A DNA stretch of 64,000 nucleotides, from assembly GCA_937870755.1 (NCBI GenBank), contig CALMZV010000146.1, positions 62,001-126,000 on the forward strand. The letters are read 5' to 3'. The notes beneath the pieces are model-generated. The model saw nothing but the letters and a program-made list of their open reading frames with translations, was not told the origin of the DNA and searched no databases. Of this stretch, positions 27,629 to 38,111 are shown piece after piece (the stretch's first letter is position 1; every line of letters begins with the position of its first letter). The translations under genes and the position numbers were made by a program. This DNA is from an uncultured Methylocystaceae bacterium (GTDB lineage Bacteria; Pseudomonadota; Alphaproteobacteria; Rhizobiales; Beijerinckiaceae).

Positions 27629-30361
27629 TCAGATATCCAGGCGGATCTGACGATCCCCGCTCGTGTCGTGGATGGCCGCGGCCTGCCGTGTCAGCTCCGT
27701 CCAGTCGGCGATGAGGGCGTTGTAGGCCGTGGCCTCCTTCGCATCCTTCCGCTTGTTGGCGCTGATGTCGTAGAGGCAGTAGGCAAGGTCCTTCACGGCC
27801 TCGGCCTTATCGCTCCCGAGCTTCTTCAGGAGGAGCCCTGTGGCATGCGAAAGGCCGTCCTGCTCGTACTGGCGCAGTAGATAGTGGCAGCATTCCCAGA
27901 TCGTGACGTGGCGGTCGCTCGCTGGATCCCAGTCGGCCTCAAGCTCTTCTCGCTTGTAGATCCGTACCCTTCCAGCGGATGACTCAGCGATTCCGGCGTG
28001 CTTCACGTCATCGACCGAGATGCCGCGCGCCCGCGCCAGGTTATCAGCGTCGCCAAACGCGCCTTTCTCATACCCGTGCTGGGTGAACCAGCTTACAGCG
28101 AAGCGGGTCTCTGGATCGAAGTCACCTTCTTGAGACGACAGATACTGATCCAGCTCTTCGTTAATGATCTGCAATGCGGTCTTGACGGACATCGGCTTGT
28201 CGTCGCGCTCGATCACCGCGCGATATCGACTGAAGATCGCGATACCGGGTCCGATTGACGCCTGCGGGATATCCACCGGCGCGATGTTTGCGCGGTGCAT
28301 CTCCTTCAAGGCGTCGGGCAGCTCCTTGCGAAGCGCTCGGATGAACTCAATGCGCGAGATCGTTTCCGCATCCGTCGCGCGAGGCCGGCACGCCATCACA
28401 ACGGACGTGGCGAGCGCGTTCTTGTTCTTCTTGAGATTGCCGACCAGCTCCGTCCGAACGGGCCACGTCGCGCCGATCGAATAACCGGCGTCGACAATAG
28501 CCTGAAGAAAGGTCGCCCAGCCCTTCACTGAGAATCCGCTTTCGTCGACCTCGCCCTGCCGGAAGGCATAGTAGATCGCAGCGGGAACATCGGCGCGGCC
28601 CTGCGTAGCCATGTGGCGCATGACGGTAGTCATGCCCTCAAGAAAGAAGCTATCCGCCTCGTCCTTGCCACCGTGGCGCTTGTAGTCGGCAACCAGTTCC
28701 TCTTGCTTGGGAACCAGCATAGTCGAAAACAGATCAGGATAAACGCCCGCCAACCCTTTCCTCAGCCACACATAGAAAAAGTCCGACAAATCAGCGTAGG
28801 GCACGTTGTCGTAGTACGGCGGATCAGTCGAGATAACGAATCCCGAGAAATCAACATTTTGTGCGTTAATCTGACGAAGTTTACCTGCTTGTCCGGAACA
28901 AGGCAGAGCAGCCACGGCTTTAGCTAGATACTCGACCTGTCCCATAAAATTCCCAGATGAGGTCGAGAAGGGATTTCCTTCAGCTGTATCCCAGCGCATC
29001 GGCAGGGCCTGCATAGCAAAAACCTGCTCCACGTTTTCTCGGGAGGTATGCCAGAAGGTACTCGTGGACTGTCTGTTTGCGAGACGGCTGACGCAAAGCA
29101 CCAAGTATGAAGATAGTATATCCCGATAGTGCTGATCTGATATTTCAGCAACGACTTTAGGGATAAGGTCCATAAAGGTGTTCAGGGCAATAGTCTGGCG
29201 ATCCATGAACAGATCGGAGATGTTAGTTGGCCCGTAGTTCGTGACGCTCATGTACTGCGGATGCTGTGAGAGTGGAAACTCGGGCCGCCAATCTGGCTTT
29301 TCGCTAAAGGCAAGAGCCTCATGCTCCTTGGAGGGGGCAACATACCCACGTCCACCCCTTCCCTCGACCACGATTGACAGCAGGCGCCAGCCCATCCGGC
29401 CAGCCATGCCTTCGGCTTTGACATAGTCAGCCGTGATCGCATCGCCGGTTAATAGGCACCGGAAGTTAGCCCCCCTACCTGCCTTCGTCCCGGCGGACAC
29501 AGCATCTTCGTCAGCAGGTGTTCCAGTCTGCACCTCAAAGGAAATGTCGGTGCCGTTGACAACCGGCTCCACCCACACCGACTTCTTCGGCTTGTTGCAA
29601 AGCCAGTAGTTGGAAATGAGAGGAACATGGGCACCTCGTAGCGCCGGATTTGGGCTAGCAACTGTACGAGCCCACAGCCAAGCGAGGACTGTTGCATTTC
29701 CACCCCCAGCCTTCTTCGGAAGACTGACCTGAGGATACAGATGACCAATCTTCTTCCAAGCCCGGTTGCTTAGATCCCTTGCATACCAGAGGATATCTTC
29801 CGCAAGCCCTTCCGCCCCGCGATAGTGAAGCCGTTCCGGCTTACCCGGATGAGTTGGCTTTTTGTCGTGAAAGTACGCGGGCAGTTCAATCATGGCCTTG
29901 CCAATGACGACTGCAACGGGGTTCAGGTCAGATCCATTGGCGGAAAGGCCGAGCCGAAGCGCCTCGAGCGGGATCGAACCACCGCCCGAAAACGGGTCAT
30001 AGACCGGCGGCAGACCGTCTGGAAAATTCTTCCGAATTTCTGCCCGTGCTCGTTCCAATACTTCCTGGTTTGTCGAGCTCTCCCATTCAACCAAGTCCTC
30101 AATGATCTTGAAGAGTCGCTGGCGTTCGGCCTCAACCGCCTCATCGGTTGGAAACTGATCTGGGTGGCTCGATGGGTCATCAACAAGCTGAGCAAAGAGA
30201 ACTGCGCGACATGCAGCCAGCGGCCGCCGCGCCCACCACAAATGAAGTGTGGAAGGGTGCCCGTGCCGGATCGACTTCTCTCTTGCCGAGGCTTTGTTGA
30301 TCGCTTCGAGAGGAATGGCGACCTCGATGAGTTTCTTTCGGTACTTATTGGTCGAGGTCAT
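27629..30361 (-). CDS. DUF1156-containing DNA methyltransferase
   Basis: The 910-residue protein begins with the DUF1156 signature (KKLIEVAIPLEAINKASAREKS, then HPSTLHLWWARRPL at about 37-50). The SAM-binding motif I is DPFSGGGSIP (122-131) and the catalytic amino-methyltransferase motif is DPPYYDN (513-519). These mark an N6-adenine or N4-cytosine enzyme. It would mark host DNA in a restriction-like defence system. Start ATG 30361 is chosen because it gives MTSTNKYRKKLIEVAIP, the family start; it overlaps the previous gene by 17 nt. The region 28.9-29.7 kb is less GC-rich than its neighbours, a sign of transfer. Confidence 0.9.
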   Translation of the reverse strand: MTSTNKYRKKLIEVAIPLEAINKASAREKSIRHGHPSTLHLWWARRPLAACRAVLFAQLVDDPSSHPDQFPTDEAVEAERQRLFKIIEDLVEWESSTNQEVLERARAEIRKNFPDGLPPVYDPFSGGGSIPLEALRLGLSANGSDLNPVAVVIGKAMIELPAYFHDKKPTHPGKPERLHYRGAEGLAEDILWYARDLSNRAWKKIGHLYPQVSLPKKAGGGNATVLAWLWARTVASPNPALRGAHVPLISNYWLCNKPKKSVWVEPVVNGTDISFEVQTGTPADEDAVSAGTKAGRGANFRCLLTGDAITADYVKAEGMAGRMGWRLLSIVVEGRGGRGYVAPSKEHEALAFSEKPDWRPEFPLSQHPQYMSVTNYGPTNISDLFMDRQTIALNTFMDLIPKVVAEISDQHYRDILSSYLVLCVSRLANRQSTSTFWHTSRENVEQVFAMQALPMRWDTAEGNPFSTSSGNFMGQVEYLAKAVAALPCSGQAGKLRQINAQNVDFSGFVISTDPPYYDNVPYADLSDFFYVWLRKGLAGVYPDLFSTMLVPKQEELVADYKRHGGKDEADSFFLEGMTTVMRHMATQGRADVPAAIYYAFRQGEVDESGFSVKGWATFLQAIVDAGYSIGATWPVRTELVGNLKKNKNALATSVVMACRPRATDAETISRIEFIRALRKELPDALKEMHRANIAPVDIPQASIGPGIAIFSRYRAVIERDDKPMSVKTALQIINEELDQYLSSQEGDFDPETRFAVSWFTQHGYEKGAFGDADNLARARGISVDDVKHAGIAESSAGRVRIYKREELEADWDPASDRHVTIWECCHYLLRQYEQDGLSHATGLLLKKLGSDKAEAVKDLAYCLYDISANKRKDAKEATAYNALIADWTELTRQAAAIHDTSGDRQIRLDI

Positions 30362-33300
30362 AGACGAGCCTGTATGTTGCGGGGTGAATGGTGATCTCGC
30401 CGCCATCGCGCAGCGCGCGCAGGCGAGCGCCCGTCATTTCGACGGGTTCACCCTCCGGGTTGACGAGAATGAATGAGTAGGCGTAGGGCTTCTGGTCGAG
30501 CAGGCCCCAGACGTCAGCCTCGATCTGAAGCGGTTCCCGCTCCAGGCAGTGCTCTTTCGGATAGTAATGCCGCTGCACCTCGCCGCCCGCCGAGCGCCGC
30601 TCCCATGGGAAGCGCGCGCCGTTGGCGCGGCCGATCCAGCTTCCATCCGCATGGTAGAAGCGATCCTCGCCATCGGGCATGTAGCCGAGCGCCGATGCGA
30701 AGCGGGCGATGACGCTGGGCCGCGCTGGCTTCTGCGGCGGGCGCGGACGGCTGACAATCTCCGGCTCCAACAATCCGCCGTCGGCCTCCTGGGGCGGTGC
30801 CTCTGGTTCTGGCGGGTTCGTGGGATCCTCGTCCTCGGACAAGTCCTCGTCGATCACCGACCCGGCCTCGCCTTCGTCCGACGCCGCCTGCTGAACGTGC
30901 TCGGCCGACTCATCGACCGCGTTGCCTCCGACAGGGGCAGCCGCAGGCGGAACCTCCACCACAGGCGCGACCGTCGTCTGCTCTGGGCCGAGCGTGAAGT
31001 TCTCTTCGAGATAGTCCTTGATGTCAGCAGGCGACCGCTCGAACGCATAGGCCAGCGCGGCACGAATATCGGCGCTTAGGCCCTTGCCGATCTCTTCCGG
31101 CACGCGCTTGGCAAGCTTCGCCTTCGACAGCGGGCTGACGAACAGCTTGCCGTCTAGCCACAGAATATCCGTGAGCCGCGCCGTCCCGGCAGGCACACCG
31201 TCGAGATAAGGGATCACTTCCAGCTTCGGGGCGGCGACCCAGCTTGTCGCCGCGATCGCCGCTGCCACCGTGCGCACGCGCTCAGTCTCGCCAGGGTCGG
31301 CCAGTTCGATCCGCGCAAGCTGCGTGCCGAAAGCCGTGAGCCAGGCACGCCGGTCTTCCAGACCCGGGAACAGGGGCGGCTGGTTGAAGCGCTCCTCGAC
31401 TAGATCGGACAATGCATGAAGCGACGCGAATGGCGAATTGCGCACCGTTTCAGCCGAGAGCTGCCGGAAATCGGCTGTCTTGCGCTTCACCCAGTCGTGG
31501 AGATGCCCGTAGGTGAACAGGCTCTGCATGCTGAGCCCATAGGCGAGCGCGTCGGTTTCGACCCATTCGCCGGACAGGTTCACCCAATGCCCGCACTGTT
31601 CCCAGATGCGGGTCGGGTATCGGGACATGAGTGTCCGCACACGGCGCGCGTCATCAGGCGAGAGCGCCTTGCCCGAGGCAAGCGTACCCAGCCATTGCAG
31701 CGCGAGATCAGCAGAGGGCCGTTCGGCGACGCCTACGCGCCGCCACAGGCTGAGATCGAGCACCGAGGCCCGGATCACCGCGGCGCCCGGGACATCCTCC
31801 TCGTCACCGGCCAGGAACACCGCGCCCGATGTCACCCAGGTCCCGTCCTGTGCGAGGATCAGCTTCTCTGCCTTGAACGCGTCCTTGATGCTCTGGGCGT
31901 CAGGCGTGGAAGCGGCATCGAGCATCTGGTCGAGGCGGCGATACCATTTCTCGACCTCATGGGCCGGCGCCTTATCCGACTTCGCCAGTGCGCGTAGCCG
32001 GTCGAGCAATCGACCTGGCCCGCTCGGCGAGCTGCGGACGCCGAGCAGATCGAGCAGCGGACGAGTCGTCTCCCGGTCGAGGAGACCATGCACGAATGGC
32101 TCGACATCCATGAGCGATTCCGTCTCCGGCGTCCTCCGGAGCAGATCGGCAGGGACATGGATCATGTCGCGCGTATCGGGAAGGCAGGGCTTCGACCTGA
32201 GCTTCAGCAACCAGTCCGCCAGCAAGGGCTCTGACGTCAGTGAACGGGTCGATCCCGTGGTCGCGACCTGGGACAGGCGCGCACTTGAGGCGCGGGACCA
32301 GTAGGTGTCCCGCTGCTCCAAAACCCGCCCGGCGACCTTGGCCCAAATCCGCGGGTCGGACTTCGATAGCGCCTCCCAGTGCCGCCAGTACTCCGCTGGG
32401 AAATCCCAATCCTCAACGACGAACTGGCTCGTCACATAGGGGTAGTAGAGCGCGCCGCGAAGGCCGCGCTTTTTGGCCTCGGCGTCGACCTGCTGGCGCC
32501 CATAAACGTTTGTCCGCTTCGCGGTCAGCGGCGCGAAGGTCTGTAGTCCCGAACGGCCGGACGACACCCACCGCAGCCAATCCTCGCGCGAACAAGAGGT
32601 GAAGCTGGCCACATATTCGGGGTGCAGGAGCTGCGTCTGCTGGGCGGTCTCCGGCAACAGGGCTTCAAGCGCGCCGTCTTCGTCATACAGAATCGCCTTG
32701 GCGATCGGTCGAAGCTTCAGATCGGCGCATGCATAGCGGAATGAATCGCCCGCCGTCGCACCGAGCTTTGCGGCGATCTGGGCAAGCTGGACGCACTCGG
32801 CCAGCTTGATGCCGCTTGATCCAAAGAAATCAGCAGCAACTCGTTCGATCACCGCATTGACGTCGCTCGTGTCGTCGAGGCCGATTTTCTTGAGCACCGC
32901 AAAGGCGGCTTGGGTCGGGTCAGCTCGGCCATCGCCGTCGCCCTTGTCCCGGCGTTGCTCCGCCAGAAAGCGGGTCCAGTTCTGATTGAGGACAATCAGA
33001 TGCCCCGCGAGAAACTCCCAGTCATCATCGGACTGGAGCAGCTTCTTCTCCCCGAGCCGCACCACCTCAGACGCCGAATAGAGCACTTCCTTGCCCTGGA
33101 CGGGAACGATGCGGAGTCGCTCAGGTTGATGGCTCTGCCATCCCGTCATCTCGGGCGCGATGTAAGTCCAAAGGTTCAGCAGATGCCGCCATGTGGACGG
33201 CCGAGGCAGGTGGCTTGTGCGGAGGCGCGCGAGAAGATCGCTCTTCGAAAACTCCTCGACCAGGTTCCAGTGAGCCAGCTTGGTCCGGTCGGCAGCCGAG

Positions 33301-34586
33301 ACATGCCGACACAAGGCCGGGCGCGACTTCTCATCCAACAGAGCCATCGCCTGCTCCGCCGGCCAGATATCGAAGATCGGCAGCGGGATCATGATCGCCG
33401 CGTCGGCGGCAACCAGCTTACCGTCATCGGTCAGCAGGATCGGCCGGTTCTCGACCGCATCGGCGAACGCCAGCTCGACGATGGCCGCGCAAGAGCCCTC
33501 AAGCGTGCTGGCCTCTCGGTCAACGTCAGGCAGCAGGCCATAGGCCGCGGCTCGATCCAGAACACCGGTCTTGGATTGTTCGAGCCATTCCACCATCGCC
33601 TTGGCCGCGAGTTCGCCGGCGCGTTTCAGCAGCCAGCGGTTTGTCGGCGAGGTCTCGGGGTCCTTGATCTTGAGGCGGGCGGGATCCTGGATGAACGGAG
33701 CGTTGCAGGCGAACGGGAGCGGCGTCTCAACTCCCGTTGGCAGCACGACATAGAGCCGGCCCTTGGCGCCCAAGACGATCTCGACCCGGCAGGGCGGGAA
33801 GTCGCCGCCGTCCTCGGCACCGAGCATCCGTTCCTTACGGATTTCGTCCAGCGCATCAGCGGGGAACGCTTCTTCGGCCGACCGGACCAGGAGGAAGGCG
33901 TCATCGCCCTTGTCGTCCAGCGACATCCACTCGCTCTCGGCGACAGGGCCTGGTCCGAGGCTTTGCCAGTGGACCACCCGATCGCCAATCTGAAGACGGC
34001 GGATTTTCTTGAAGAACAGCAGCGAAACCGGGCTCTTTAACCATTCTTCGAGGTTCTTCTCAACCTCGCGGCAGAGAAGAGGGTTGGCGATCGCCACCTC
34101 GACGCGCGTGACCCCCTGCGTCGTGCGGCGGCCGTCAATCCAATGCGGCTCCGTGAACCGGTTACGCTCGAAGGCCACAGACAATGTGGGGGTGAACAGC
34201 TCGACGCGATCACCCAGGCTGAACGTGCTTTTGAAGCCGATCCCTCGGAACCCGATGGTGTGAAGGGCGCGCTTGTTCGAGTAGCCGAACCGGCAGATCG
34301 AGGCGAAGTGCGCTTCGACAAAATCTTCGCCGTTATGCTCAAACACGAAACGCTGGTCTTCGATCGAAACGCGCGCCTCGGTCGCGCCGGCATCGTCGGC
34401 ATTCTGTAGCAGCTCGGACAGGATATGGCGCGGGCTCTGCACCTGCTTGAACAGTTGGTGCCAAGGCCCGGCAAGCTCGGGGTCGGCCTCAAGCTGATTC
34501 CAGCGCTTCGACGCGCCGTCCCTGATCGGATGGAAGTAAGCCGGTGGCTCAGCCACAACAGGCGCGGATTGGCGCTCCGCACTCAT
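30345..34586 (-). CDS. Large GHKL (sacsin/HSP90-like) ATPase defence protein
   Basis: The 1413-residue protein has an N-terminal GHKL ATPase domain of sacsin/HSP90 type: N-box ELLQNADDAGATEA (58-71), G1 box EHNGEDF (83-89) and G2 box GFRGIGFKSTF (112-122), all intact. The next 1000 residues have no family I can name. Near residues 1215-1300 lies an acidic, proline-rich linker, followed by a C-terminal domain of about 110 residues ending VYDLDQ. Start ATG 34586 overlaps the SNF2 helicase stop by 4 nt. GHKL proteins in phage defence act as ATP-driven sensors or chaperone-like machines. Its place inside a helicase-methylase-ATPase operon is unusual. Confidence 0.85.
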   Translation of the reverse strand: MSAERQSAPVVAEPPAYFHPIRDGASKRWNQLEADPELAGPWHQLFKQVQSPRHILSELLQNADDAGATEARVSIEDQRFVFEHNGEDFVEAHFASICRFGYSNKRALHTIGFRGIGFKSTFSLGDRVELFTPTLSVAFERNRFTEPHWIDGRRTTQGVTRVEVAIANPLLCREVEKNLEEWLKSPVSLLFFKKIRRLQIGDRVVHWQSLGPGPVAESEWMSLDDKGDDAFLLVRSAEEAFPADALDEIRKERMLGAEDGGDFPPCRVEIVLGAKGRLYVVLPTGVETPLPFACNAPFIQDPARLKIKDPETSPTNRWLLKRAGELAAKAMVEWLEQSKTGVLDRAAAYGLLPDVDREASTLEGSCAAIVELAFADAVENRPILLTDDGKLVAADAAIMIPLPIFDIWPAEQAMALLDEKSRPALCRHVSAADRTKLAHWNLVEEFSKSDLLARLRTSHLPRPSTWRHLLNLWTYIAPEMTGWQSHQPERLRIVPVQGKEVLYSASEVVRLGEKKLLQSDDDWEFLAGHLIVLNQNWTRFLAEQRRDKGDGDGRADPTQAAFAVLKKIGLDDTSDVNAVIERVAADFFGSSGIKLAECVQLAQIAAKLGATAGDSFRYACADLKLRPIAKAILYDEDGALEALLPETAQQTQLLHPEYVASFTSCSREDWLRWVSSGRSGLQTFAPLTAKRTNVYGRQQVDAEAKKRGLRGALYYPYVTSQFVVEDWDFPAEYWRHWEALSKSDPRIWAKVAGRVLEQRDTYWSRASSARLSQVATTGSTRSLTSEPLLADWLLKLRSKPCLPDTRDMIHVPADLLRRTPETESLMDVEPFVHGLLDRETTRPLLDLLGVRSSPSGPGRLLDRLRALAKSDKAPAHEVEKWYRRLDQMLDAASTPDAQSIKDAFKAEKLILAQDGTWVTSGAVFLAGDEEDVPGAAVIRASVLDLSLWRRVGVAERPSADLALQWLGTLASGKALSPDDARRVRTLMSRYPTRIWEQCGHWVNLSGEWVETDALAYGLSMQSLFTYGHLHDWVKRKTADFRQLSAETVRNSPFASLHALSDLVEERFNQPPLFPGLEDRRAWLTAFGTQLARIELADPGETERVRTVAAAIAATSWVAAPKLEVIPYLDGVPAGTARLTDILWLDGKLFVSPLSKAKLAKRVPEEIGKGLSADIRAALAYAFERSPADIKDYLEENFTLGPEQTTVAPVVEVPPAAAPVGGNAVDESAEHVQQAASDEGEAGSVIDEDLSEDEDPTNPPEPEAPPQEADGGLLEPEIVSRPRPPQKPARPSVIARFASALGYMPDGEDRFYHADGSWIGRANGARFPWERRSAGGEVQRHYYPKEHCLEREPLQIEADVWGLLDQKPYAYSFILVNPEGEPVEMTGARLRALRDGGEITIHPATYRLVYDLDQ

Positions 34587-37500
34587 GATGGCGGCACCGC
34601 GCGTTCGAGCAGACGCCGCAGGTCAAACTGAATCGCTGTCTCCAGGAAGGACGGCTCCCGATCAATCAGCGGCCCGCGCACATATCGCGGCTCGTGCGCA
34701 AACCCGCCGTTGACGGCCACGACCGCGAGGATGAACTTTTCGGGCTCATGCAGTGACGTGATGATTTCCTGGCGCGTGATCATCAGAGAATCCGCGCCGT
34801 CGATCCGGCCCTTGACCTCGATGAAGCGAAGGTGCCCGGACTTCGGATTGTGCGAAGCGATGTCGTAGCCAATCTTTTGGGCGGAAACATCGAGCGGTTC
34901 GTGCCCAAGCGCTCGCTCCGCCGCCATCACAGCCTGCATGGCCGCGAGCTCGATCTCTCTCCGCGCCGCCGGATCTTCGGCAAAATGATTGGGCACCGAC
35001 GGATTCTGCCGGGCGCTGAGGAGCCCGCGCGGAATGACGACCATGCCGCCGCGGACTCGCGGCGGCTGCGATGAGATGAACCGCTCCCGTTCGAGCTGAT
35101 CCATCCGACGCTTCTGCCGCTCCGCCAGATCCTCGGCGCGCCGCTGCGCGTTCTGCCAACTAAGCCGCGTCTTCTTGCCAGCCTTCTCCTCTTCCTTCAA
35201 TTCGAAGGCCCTCGAGTCCCAGTAGTTGATTTCCTTCTTGAGGCGGGCACGTACCTCCTGCTCGACCTTCTCGATTTCAGGAATTCGGCGCGCCTTCACC
35301 TCCGCGACATGTCCTTGCGCCAGCTCCACGGTGGCGAAGCGGATCGCCGTTTTCTCAAGCTCGGTGGTCAGCCAATCCTCGTCCAGGAGATCCCGAACTT
35401 GGTCGACTTCTTCTCGCGCGGCGGGACGAAGATTGAGATGAGGTGCAATGCCCGCGTTGCTGGCATTCCCTGACTTGTCGATGGCAGCAAACTGCAAGCG
35501 TTGAGAAATCACGTGCGGCTTCCCCGCACTCGTCGTGCGGGCGTCCTGAACCGTGTGCTCCAGCAGGAAGACAGCTGACAGCGCCTCGCCAGCATCGGTC
35601 TCGTCGACGAGGATCGCGCCCTGTCGCATGATCTGCTCGTACTGCTCCCGGATGAGGCTGATCACAGCCTCCAGCAGCGGATGCCCCGGGCAGATGAATG
35701 CGGCGACCGGCTGTTGATTGATCTTGCTCTTCTCGAAGCAGACCCTCTCGTACTGCTTCTGGATGGGTGCGCCTGTGCCGATCTGGCGATCGCGCTCCCT
35801 GATCCGCACTGGCACGTGCGTGATTTCCCAGCGACCCTCTTCACGGCGCTTGAGACGGCCGCCCAAATGCTGGAACGCCTCGACGAAGAAGCTCTGAATG
35901 TGGTGCGGCTGCAGGCGCAACGCTTCGGCTCGCTCCATCTCGAGCCGCAGCTCTTCGACCTTGGCCTGGGGCATGGTGTCGTTTGTCAGCGCGCGTCGAC
36001 GCAGAAGTTCCAAAAGATGCGTCTGATCGACCGCGCCATCGACTTGGCGGAACAAGCGCGCCCTCACCTCCTCCTGCTCGCCATACTGGATGGCCTGGAA
36101 CAAGAGGTCCTTCAGCGCGGTCCCTTCGAAGAGTTCGCCGAGCACATCATAGACGCGCCCACCCAGAGCCTCCCGCGCCGCCTCAAGCTTCTCGAGCAGA
36201 CGTCCATAGACTTCGCCCTCACGCGTGTCGGCCGCCACAAGATTCCAGAGGTGGCAAACTTCGGTCTGCCCGATGCGATGGATGCGGCCGAAGCGCTGCT
36301 CGATCTTGTTGGGGTTCCAAGGCAGGTCGTAGTTGACCATCAAGTGGCCGCGCTGGAGGTTCACGCCTTCGCCCGCCGCATCGTTGGCGATGAGCACCAG
36401 CAGCTCCTTGTCCTGCATGAAGCGCTCGATCACCTTCCTGCGCTCCTCGCGAGAAACCCCGCCATGGATGACGTCCACGGCTTCGGGGCTTCCGAGACGC
36501 GCGCGCACCTTGTCGAGAAGGTAGTGGAGCGTGTCCTTGGGCTCGGTGAAGATGATCAGCTTCCGGCGATTTCCAGCGCCGTCGATCATGAGATCGTCGT
36601 CGAGAATGCGGTTCAGCTGGGTCCACTTCGTGTCGACACCGGAGCGCAGAACGCCGAGCGCCATCGACTCCAGCCCCTTGAGCGTGTCGACTTCGAGCGC
36701 CAGCTGCTCGACAGTCTCCGCCGTCGTCGCGCCGGTCGAAATCAGCTCTTCGAGCTCATCGATCTCCTCCTGTCCGTACTCGTCGATGTTGCCGAGAACA
36801 TCGGAGCTCACCGACGGCTCGCCGATACCGGCACGCCGTCCCTTGGCCGCTAGCCTCGCTTCGCCCAGCTCGGTCTCGAGGCGTTCACGGCGACGTTTCA
36901 GCGACTGGTAGATGGCAGCCGGTGAGGAAGCGAGGCGACGCTGAAGGATCTGCAGGGCGAATCCGACATTATTGCGCTTCTTGCCATCTCCCTCGGCAAA
37001 TCGCTGAACCCGGTTCATCTCGGTTCGCACATATTCGGTGACGGCCGCGTAGAGCGCGGCCTCGCCTTCCGAGAGCTGGTATTTGACCGTGCGGGCTCGG
37101 CGCTCGGGAAAGAGCGGTCGACCGTCGAACCTCAGCAGCTCCTCCTTCGTCAGGCGCCGCATCATGTCTTCCGTATCGGCATAATGGACGCCATCACGGA
37201 AACGCCCCTCGAACCGGTCGCCGTCGAGCAGCGCCATGAAAAGCTGAAAGTCCTCTTCCTTGCCGTTGTGCGGCGTCGCCGACATGAGCAGCAGATGCCG
37301 GCAGACTTGGCCGAGCTTCTGACCTACCTGATAGCGCCGCGTGTATTTGACCTCGCCACCGAAATAGGTTGCCGACATCCGGTGAGCTTCGTCGCAGATG
37401 ACGAGGTCCCACTCACGGGCGCTCATGAGCTTTTCTTGCAGGTCTTCGTTGCGGGCCAGCACGTCGAGGCGGACGATGAGTCGGTCGCGGTCGTTGAACG

Positions 37501-38086
37501 GGTTCCCCGAACGAGACGTCTCGATCATGTCCCGCGTCAGGATGTCGAACTCGAGATTGAACTTCTGACCCAGTTCGTCTTGCCACTGCTCGACCAGGCT
37601 GCCGGGGGCGACGACAAGGCAGCGTTCCAGGTCGCTGCGTGCGATCAGCTCCTTTATCAGCAAGCCGGCCATGATTGTTTTGCCGGCGCCAGGGTCGTCC
37701 GCGAGAAGGAAGCGCAGAGGCTGCCGCGGCAGCATCTCGCCATATACAGCCGAAATCTGATGAGGCAGCGGATCGACGAGGCTGGTGTGGATGGCCAGAT
37801 AAGGATCGAAAAAATGGGCAAGCTTGATGCGGTTGGCTTCGGTCACCAGCCGCAGCAGCGCGCCATCGGCGTCGAACGACCACGGCCGCCCGTCCTGCTC
37901 AACCTCCAGACGATGCTCGTCGTCCCTGTAGAGAACAGACTCCGCGACCGAGCCGTTGTGGTCGCGGTAGACGACATTGATCGCCTGATCTCCGATCCAG
38001 TCCACGGACACGATCTGCACTGGCTGCGCGGAGGCGATGCCGCGGACGGAGGCGCCGTTCTTGATGCTTTCAAGCTTGGCGGTCAT
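34583..38086 (-). CDS. SNF2-family helicase with DUF3883-like C-terminal domain
   Basis: The 1167-residue protein is an SF2/SNF2 ATPase of the DrmD/HepA type. Walker A is DDPGAGKT (130-137), the DEAH box is at 232-235, motif III is LLMSATPHNG, and motif VI is IEQRFGRIHRIGQ. The C-terminal 120 residues (KIGYDIASHNPKSGHLRFIEVKGR) match DUF3883, a nuclease-like fold with an E-V-K triad. Start ATG 38086 is preferred because GGGGAG lies 9 nt upstream; GTG 38104 is possible. It begins 25 nt after the WYL regulator gene. It probably tracks along invading DNA for the operon's defence complex. Confidence 0.92.
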   Translation of the reverse strand: MTAKLESIKNGASVRGIASAQPVQIVSVDWIGDQAINVVYRDHNGSVAESVLYRDDEHRLEVEQDGRPWSFDADGALLRLVTEANRIKLAHFFDPYLAIHTSLVDPLPHQISAVYGEMLPRQPLRFLLADDPGAGKTIMAGLLIKELIARSDLERCLVVAPGSLVEQWQDELGQKFNLEFDILTRDMIETSRSGNPFNDRDRLIVRLDVLARNEDLQEKLMSAREWDLVICDEAHRMSATYFGGEVKYTRRYQVGQKLGQVCRHLLLMSATPHNGKEEDFQLFMALLDGDRFEGRFRDGVHYADTEDMMRRLTKEELLRFDGRPLFPERRARTVKYQLSEGEAALYAAVTEYVRTEMNRVQRFAEGDGKKRNNVGFALQILQRRLASSPAAIYQSLKRRRERLETELGEARLAAKGRRAGIGEPSVSSDVLGNIDEYGQEEIDELEELISTGATTAETVEQLALEVDTLKGLESMALGVLRSGVDTKWTQLNRILDDDLMIDGAGNRRKLIIFTEPKDTLHYLLDKVRARLGSPEAVDVIHGGVSREERRKVIERFMQDKELLVLIANDAAGEGVNLQRGHLMVNYDLPWNPNKIEQRFGRIHRIGQTEVCHLWNLVAADTREGEVYGRLLEKLEAAREALGGRVYDVLGELFEGTALKDLLFQAIQYGEQEEVRARLFRQVDGAVDQTHLLELLRRRALTNDTMPQAKVEELRLEMERAEALRLQPHHIQSFFVEAFQHLGGRLKRREEGRWEITHVPVRIRERDRQIGTGAPIQKQYERVCFEKSKINQQPVAAFICPGHPLLEAVISLIREQYEQIMRQGAILVDETDAGEALSAVFLLEHTVQDARTTSAGKPHVISQRLQFAAIDKSGNASNAGIAPHLNLRPAAREEVDQVRDLLDEDWLTTELEKTAIRFATVELAQGHVAEVKARRIPEIEKVEQEVRARLKKEINYWDSRAFELKEEEKAGKKTRLSWQNAQRRAEDLAERQKRRMDQLERERFISSQPPRVRGGMVVIPRGLLSARQNPSVPNHFAEDPAARREIELAAMQAVMAAERALGHEPLDVSAQKIGYDIASHNPKSGHLRFIEVKGRIDGADSLMITRQEIITSLHEPEKFILAVVAVNGGFAHEPRYVRGPLIDREPSFLETAIQFDLRRLLERAVPPS

Positions 38087-38111
38087 CAGCCGGCGCTCCC
38101 CCACAATGTCG